Shown here one piece after another: positions 7,530 to 11,002 of a DNA stretch of 11,002 nucleotides (the first letter of the stretch is position 1; every line of letters begins with the position of its first letter). The translations under genes were made by a program, and so were the position numbers. The notes under the pieces are model-generated. The model had not been told where the DNA came from. It worked only from the letters and a program-made list of their open reading frames with translations, and searched no databases. The stretch is from an uncultured Candidatus Melainabacteria bacterium (GTDB lineage Bacteria > Cyanobacteriota > Vampirovibrionia > Gastranaerophilales > Gastranaerophilaceae), in NCBI GenBank assembly GCA_934754735.1, contig CAKVJE010000063.1, positions 1 through 11,002 of the forward strand, read 5' to 3'.

Positions 7530-7544
7530 TGCTAAAATTAATTT
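7530..7544 (+). promoter_or_regulatory. comEC: Extended -10 promoter directly before comEC
   Basis: TGC-TAAAAT-TAATTT-ATG: an extended -10 (TG at 7530-7531, hexamer 7533-7538) ends 6 nt before the start codon at 7545. The spacing places the transcription start on the ATG. No Shine-Dalgarno sequence precedes the gene. Confidence 0.45.
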
Positions 7545-9917
7545 ATGTTCAAGAATTTCGACTTATCACAAAACAAAAATGCATTGATGTTTTTCACAGT
7601 TGCGATTTATATATTAGCACTATTTTCGACATTGAGCGGTTTGGGGTTGATATTTGCAACAATTTTTACAACTCTTTTACTCGTTGCACTTTTTCTTGAA
7701 ATCATACCACCCAAATACATTCTTGTTTGGATTACAATTTTTTATTTGGGAATAGCAAATACTTCTTGCAGGCTAAAAAGCACTGATGAATTATTAAATC
7801 TTGCTCCTGCCAATTCAACAATCTTCGGCAAAATCTTAAGTATTCCGGAACTAAAAGACAATGACAAGACAAAATTTTTCTTCCAAGTTGATAAAATCGA
7901 AATTGATGGCAACATTAAAGATTTTTCCGACGAAAAAACTCTTGTTACACTTAATTCAACCGAAAAACTTAAAATTTACGACACATACAAAATAAAAGGA
8001 CGCTTATCAACTCCATTTAAAGCCGGCAATCCTTCACAATTTGATTACAGCAATTATTTGAGAAATTTTGATACGTATTCAGTATTCTATGGCAAAGAAT
8101 TTACAAAACTGGACGGTAAAAAATCATTTAAAGAACAATTTTTACAAAAAATTAACGACCACAGAGAAAAAATTATAAAATTACATTCCAATTATTTGAA
8201 CTCTCCACACTTAGAAATTCTTGGCGGAATCGTATTTGGAGATGATGCAGTTTCACCACCTGAAAATATCAAAAAATCATTTATTAATTCAGGTTTGTTG
8301 CATATTCTAGCCGCTTCCGGCATGAACGTAGCTTTTATTTTTTCTTTTTTCTATTTTTTCCTATCACTAATGCGTGTAAATTACAAAGTAAACATTTCTT
8401 TTTGCATAATTATGATTCTTATTTATTCATTAATGACAGGTTTAGGGCCATCTGTTGTCAGAGCAACTTTTATGCTGGTGTTTGTACTTTTAGGAAAATT
8501 AATTGATAGAGATGCGCACAGCATAGCGCTTTTAGCTTTCGTTGCTTTTATAATGCTTCTATATAATCCGATGTATATAAACGATGTCGGTTTCCAGCTT
8601 TCATTTGTTGTAACTTTCGGCTTGCTGGTTTCAACTCCTTATATTATAAGGAGCAAAAATCGTTTCGTTAATTGGCTTTCCGGCACAATTGCAATTCCAA
8701 TAATTGCACAATTGTGGGTAATTCCAATTCAAATATTTTATTTCAACAATATTAGTTTATACTCAGTTTTTGCAAACATAATGAGTGTGCCAATCCTTTC
8801 TGTAATAAGCTTTGGTGGCTTTATAAGTTCGCTTATTGCTCCAATAACACCGAATTTTGTCTGCCAAGCGTTCGATTTTATATTAAATCCACTACTAAAA
8901 ATTCTTGTTTGGATTTCTGATTTCTGGGGAAGTTTGCCTCACTCTGCATGCCAGACAACACATCCTGCAATTTTCCAAATTCTACTATACTATGGGATTT
9001 TGATTCTTATTGTTGCGTGCTTTGACAAAGAAATTAGAGAAAAGAATTTTAAAAAGCTTCTAATTGCTCTTACAACAACATTTATAATTTTACTGATTTC
9101 AATAATTCCGATTAAAAACAACGATTTAGAAATTTTAACTTTTGATGTCGGAAATGCGGATTCATTTTTAATAAAAACTCCTAATCAAAAATATATAATG
9201 ATTGATACCGCAAAAAACGGTTACAATGGCGGAAAATCTCAAGCTGAAATGCTGATTTTGAAATATATGTTGGATAGAGGAATAAAATCTCTAGACACAT
9301 TAATTGTAACCCATTTCGATAACGACCATTGCGGTGGTACGGTTGATTTGATAGACAATCTAAAAGTTGATAAATTATATGTGAATTCTCTTAACCACGA
9401 TTCAATTGCTGCAAAACAAATTTATAATGCGGCGGAAATTAATGATACAAAATTAATCTTGGCTGAAAATAACAAAATCATTTTTAACGAAGCAGGACTA
9501 ACGCTTACTAATTTTATAGCACCAAATAGTTTAGAAATAGGCGATAATGAAGCTTCAATTTTGACTCTTTTGAAATACAAAGATTTTTCAATGTTGTTTA
9601 CAGGAGATTCCAACGCAGAAACTTTCAATAAATTGAAAGAATTTTTACCTAAAAATATAACAGTTTTAAAAGTCGGTCACCATGGCGGTTTGGGTGTTGT
9701 TAATAAAGATATGATGAATTACCTTAATCCGCAGATTTCGTTAATTTCAGTTGGAGAAAATAAATTTGGACATCCGAATCTTTTAACTTTGAATGCGCTA
9801 AAAAATACTAAAATTTTACGCACAGATGTAAATAACGCGGTAAAATTTATGGTTAATGATAAGGGACTAAAAATATACTCGTTTAATGCGAGCAAGAAAA
9901 AATTTAAAGAATTATAA
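7545..9917 (+). CDS. comEC: ComEC/Rec2 family DNA-uptake channel with metallo-beta-lactamase domain
   Basis: ComEC carries single-stranded DNA across the inner membrane during natural transformation. The 790-residue protein has the usual three parts. Residues 1-200 hold two or three N-terminal membrane helices and a soluble OB-like region (DUF4131 type). Residues 220-520 are the competence domain with many membrane segments and the signature FGDDAVSPPENIKKSFINSG followed by LHILAASGMN. Residues 528-780 are a C-terminal metallo-beta-lactamase domain with DVGNADS (534-540), HFDNDH (590-595), TGD (686-688) and GHHGG (711-715). The metal-binding residues are kept, so the nuclease-like domain may be active. 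Length matches full ComEC. It is transcribed alone, divergent from the radical SAM gene. Together with the pilin-like gene it fits a competent cell, though no other competence genes are in view. Confidence 0.95.
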   Translation: MFKNFDLSQNKNALMFFTVAIYILALFSTLSGLGLIFATIFTTLLLVALFLEIIPPKYILVWITIFYLGIANTSCRLKSTDELLNLAPANSTIFGKILSIPELKDNDKTKFFFQVDKIEIDGNIKDFSDEKTLVTLNSTEKLKIYDTYKIKGRLSTPFKAGNPSQFDYSNYLRNFDTYSVFYGKEFTKLDGKKSFKEQFLQKINDHREKIIKLHSNYLNSPHLEILGGIVFGDDAVSPPENIKKSFINSGLLHILAASGMNVAFIFSFFYFFLSLMRVNYKVNISFCIIMILIYSLMTGLGPSVVRATFMLVFVLLGKLIDRDAHSIALLAFVAFIMLLYNPMYINDVGFQLSFVVTFGLLVSTPYIIRSKNRFVNWLSGTIAIPIIAQLWVIPIQIFYFNNISLYSVFANIMSVPILSVISFGGFISSLIAPITPNFVCQAFDFILNPLLKILVWISDFWGSLPHSACQTTHPAIFQILLYYGILILIVACFDKEIREKNFKKLLIALTTTFIILLISIIPIKNNDLEILTFDVGNADSFLIKTPNQKYIMIDTAKNGYNGGKSQAEMLILKYMLDRGIKSLDTLIVTHFDNDHCGGTVDLIDNLKVDKLYVNSLNHDSIAAKQIYNAAEINDTKLILAENNKIIFNEAGLTLTNFIAPNSLEIGDNEASILTLLKYKDFSMLFTGDSNAETFNKLKEFLPKNITVLKVGHHGGLGVVNKDMMNYLNPQISLISVGENKFGHPNLLTLNALKNTKILRTDVNNAVKFMVNDKGLKIYSFNASKKKFKEL

Positions 9918-9918
9918 A

Positions 9919-10136
9919 AGTGTGTCCACAGACGAAATTTATTTGAAAATGGAGATTTGAAATTAAGTTTATTCCTTTTTGTTGGCGCAATTATTTTATT
10001 ATTAATACCTAATTCTAACGAGTTGGTAAAGAAATTAAAACCAAACTTTTTATTTCGGATTATTACTATCACTCTATTTTTAATCTCTGTTTTACAGTTA
10101 AATAAAATTAGCGAATTTCTATATTTTCAATTTTAA
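9919..10136 (+). pseudogene. C-terminal remnant of an MBOAT (AlgI-like) O-acyltransferase gene
   Basis: From about 9957 to the TAA at 10134-10136 one frame reads 59 residues with two hydrophobic helices (LFLFVGAIILLLIP and FRIITITLFLISVL), a PNSNEL segment between them and the ending SEFLYFQF. PNS(Q/N)E and a terminal FLYFQF are, as I recall, typical of the last 60 or so residues of membrane-bound O-acyltransferases that acetylate cell-surface polysaccharides. The remaining 400 or so residues, including the catalytic His, are absent. No ATG or properly spaced ribosome binding site precedes it; GGAG lies only 2 nt before a TTG at 9957. The adjacent frame from 9919 reads a coding-like SVSTDEIYLKMEI before a TGA at 9958-9960, which would fit a frameshifted older part of the same gene. 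It could instead be a small two-helix membrane protein starting at TTG. Confidence 0.6.
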
Positions 10137-10210
10137 CGTTTATATTATGAGCAAATTTTTGACAGAAAAAACGTAGAATTGGAACCGCTTATAACAAATT
10201 TTGTAAAATA

Positions 10211-11002
10211 TTATTTCGTTGTCTTTGGCTGGCATTTTTGCTTGTTTTTAAGAAGCAAGATAATTAGAATTGCGCTTAAAGAAAGTAACGCCATTAATGT
10301 AAAAATATCAAAAAATGCACCGAGCCTTGCTTGCGCTAAAAGTTGTTTATACAGTAATCCGTTTGCTTTTTTTGATGCTACAACTGCCGGATAATAAGTC
10401 ATCATTTTGTGTTTAAACGCTGTGAATTTTATCAAAAACAAAGGATTATGCGGCGTAAGGTTTGCAACATAATAATTTTGATACACCTGTGAAACTCTTG
10501 CGATAAACGTTGATGAAGCGGATGTTGAAACAGCGGTCAAAATATTTTTAAATAAAGCGTGCAAGGACGCAGCGTCCGCGTTTTTACTTGCAGGCAGAGT
10601 TTGAAATGACAAAGCAGTAATAGGCACAAACGCAATAGGAACACCAATACAAAGAAAAATATTAGGTAAAACAATGCTTTCCATTGAAGAAGTCGGATTC
10701 ATTTGCGTAAGCATCAAAAGTGCGCAAGCCATTACGATAAACCCAATGGAAGACAATAGTTTTTGGTTGACATATTTTGAAACTTCTCCAACCACGATTA
10801 AACCTATCAAACAAACAACTGCTCTAGGAAACATAGTTAAACCTGACATTGATGGGCTGTAACCAATTAAACTTTGTACAAACATTGGAACAAGTAACAA
10901 TGTTGAATACAAAATTATGTTAATAAACGAGCTTGCAATCGTTCCAAATAAGAAATTTCGGTCTTTGAATACTCGAATATCAATTACAGGATACTTATAT
11001 TC
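10211..11002 (-). CDS. DHA2-type (EmrB/QacA) MFS efflux transporter, C-terminal half, cut by the right edge
   Basis: The reading frame is open to the right edge, with no start codon needed inside the window, so the 263 visible residues are the end of a longer protein, normally about 500 residues with 14 membrane helices. The first visible part, DIRVFKDRNF followed by a helix, then LLLVPMFVQ and GYSPSMSGLTMFPRAV, is the classic start of the second half of EmrB/QacA transporters, which pump drugs or toxic lipophilic compounds out using the proton gradient. About six helices are visible, with the long extracytoplasmic loop (QVYQNYYVANLTPHNP onward) before the last, as in EmrB, and a basic cytosolic tail. 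In Gram-negatives EmrB partners with an EmrA adaptor, which would lie off the edge if present. The gene converges on comEC and the MBOAT remnant, and the 74 nt between them show no clear terminator. Substrate unknown. Confidence 0.9.
   Translation of the reverse strand, partial: EYKYPVIDIRVFKDRNFLFGTIASSFINIILYSTLLLVPMFVQSLIGYSPSMSGLTMFPRAVVCLIGLIVVGEVSKYVNQKLLSSIGFIVMACALLMLTQMNPTSSMESIVLPNIFLCIGVPIAFVPITALSFQTLPASKNADAASLHALFKNILTAVSTSASSTFIARVSQVYQNYYVANLTPHNPLFLIKFTAFKHKMMTYYPAVVASKKANGLLYKQLLAQARLGAFFDIFTLMALLSLSAILIILLLKNKQKCQPKTTK

Noticed and set aside
7487..7699. Short plus-strand ORF overlapping the start of comEC
   Set aside because: It overlaps the first membrane helices of comEC in another frame, has no ribosome binding site and resembles nothing I know.
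9719..10072. Minus-strand ORF of 117 codons opposite the comEC end and the MBOAT remnant
   Set aside because: It lies antisense to the conserved ComEC C-terminus and is rich in Asn, Phe and Lys, as AT-rich shadow frames are. The plus-strand reading explains both sides.
10137..10210. Possible terminator between the MBOAT remnant and the transporter gene
   Set aside because: Only weak inverted repeats are visible (ACGTTT/AAACGT with a loop of about 30 nt, and ACAAA/TTTGT). Neither has a GC-rich stem with a U-tract.

Overview
The window is AT-rich bacterial DNA. It looks like a gut-type member of the non-photosynthetic cyanobacterial sister lineage (Melainabacteria/Vampirovibrionia, probably Gastranaerophilales). 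Three things suggest this: a DUF3326 protein, a family I associate mainly with cyanobacteria and plastids; a prepilin signal of the form A|FTLAE with alanine rather than glycine before the cut; and the low-GC coding style. This placement is inference from recalled family distributions, not from a marker-gene tree.

Layout from left to right. Positions 27-57 hold a terminator hairpin. A minus-strand two-gene operon follows: a DUF3326 protein (1297-2241) and, 2 nt behind it, a prepilin-like secreted protein with a perfect tandem GSTGGGGQD linker (83-1294). A 67-nt divergent promoter region separates this operon from gatA (2309-3772, plus), the amidase subunit of the tRNA-dependent amidotransferase. 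A strong hairpin terminator at 3800-3826 lies between gatA and convergent priA (3833-6037, minus), the replication-restart helicase. Behind priA on the same strand is an unnamed radical SAM protein (6084-7394). Divergent to that is comEC (7545-9917, plus), the DNA-uptake channel. After comEC lies what looks like the surviving C-terminal end of an MBOAT O-acyltransferase gene (about 9919-10136). The window ends in the C-terminal half of a DHA2-type drug-efflux transporter (10211-11002, minus, cut by the right edge).

Most genes are housekeeping (gatA, priA) or DNA-uptake/surface related (comEC, pilin-like protein). The least ordinary observations are these: three genes (DUF3326, priA, comEC) have a -10-like hexamer 6-7 nt before the ATG and no Shine-Dalgarno sequence, as expected for leaderless mRNAs; the pilin linker is built from 27-bp repeats that differ at one silent base; an orphan radical SAM enzyme has a SPASM-like tail lacking the cysteines; and an MBOAT gene remnant is abutted to comEC. 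I see no CRISPR array, tRNA, rRNA, insertion sequence or clear defence system.
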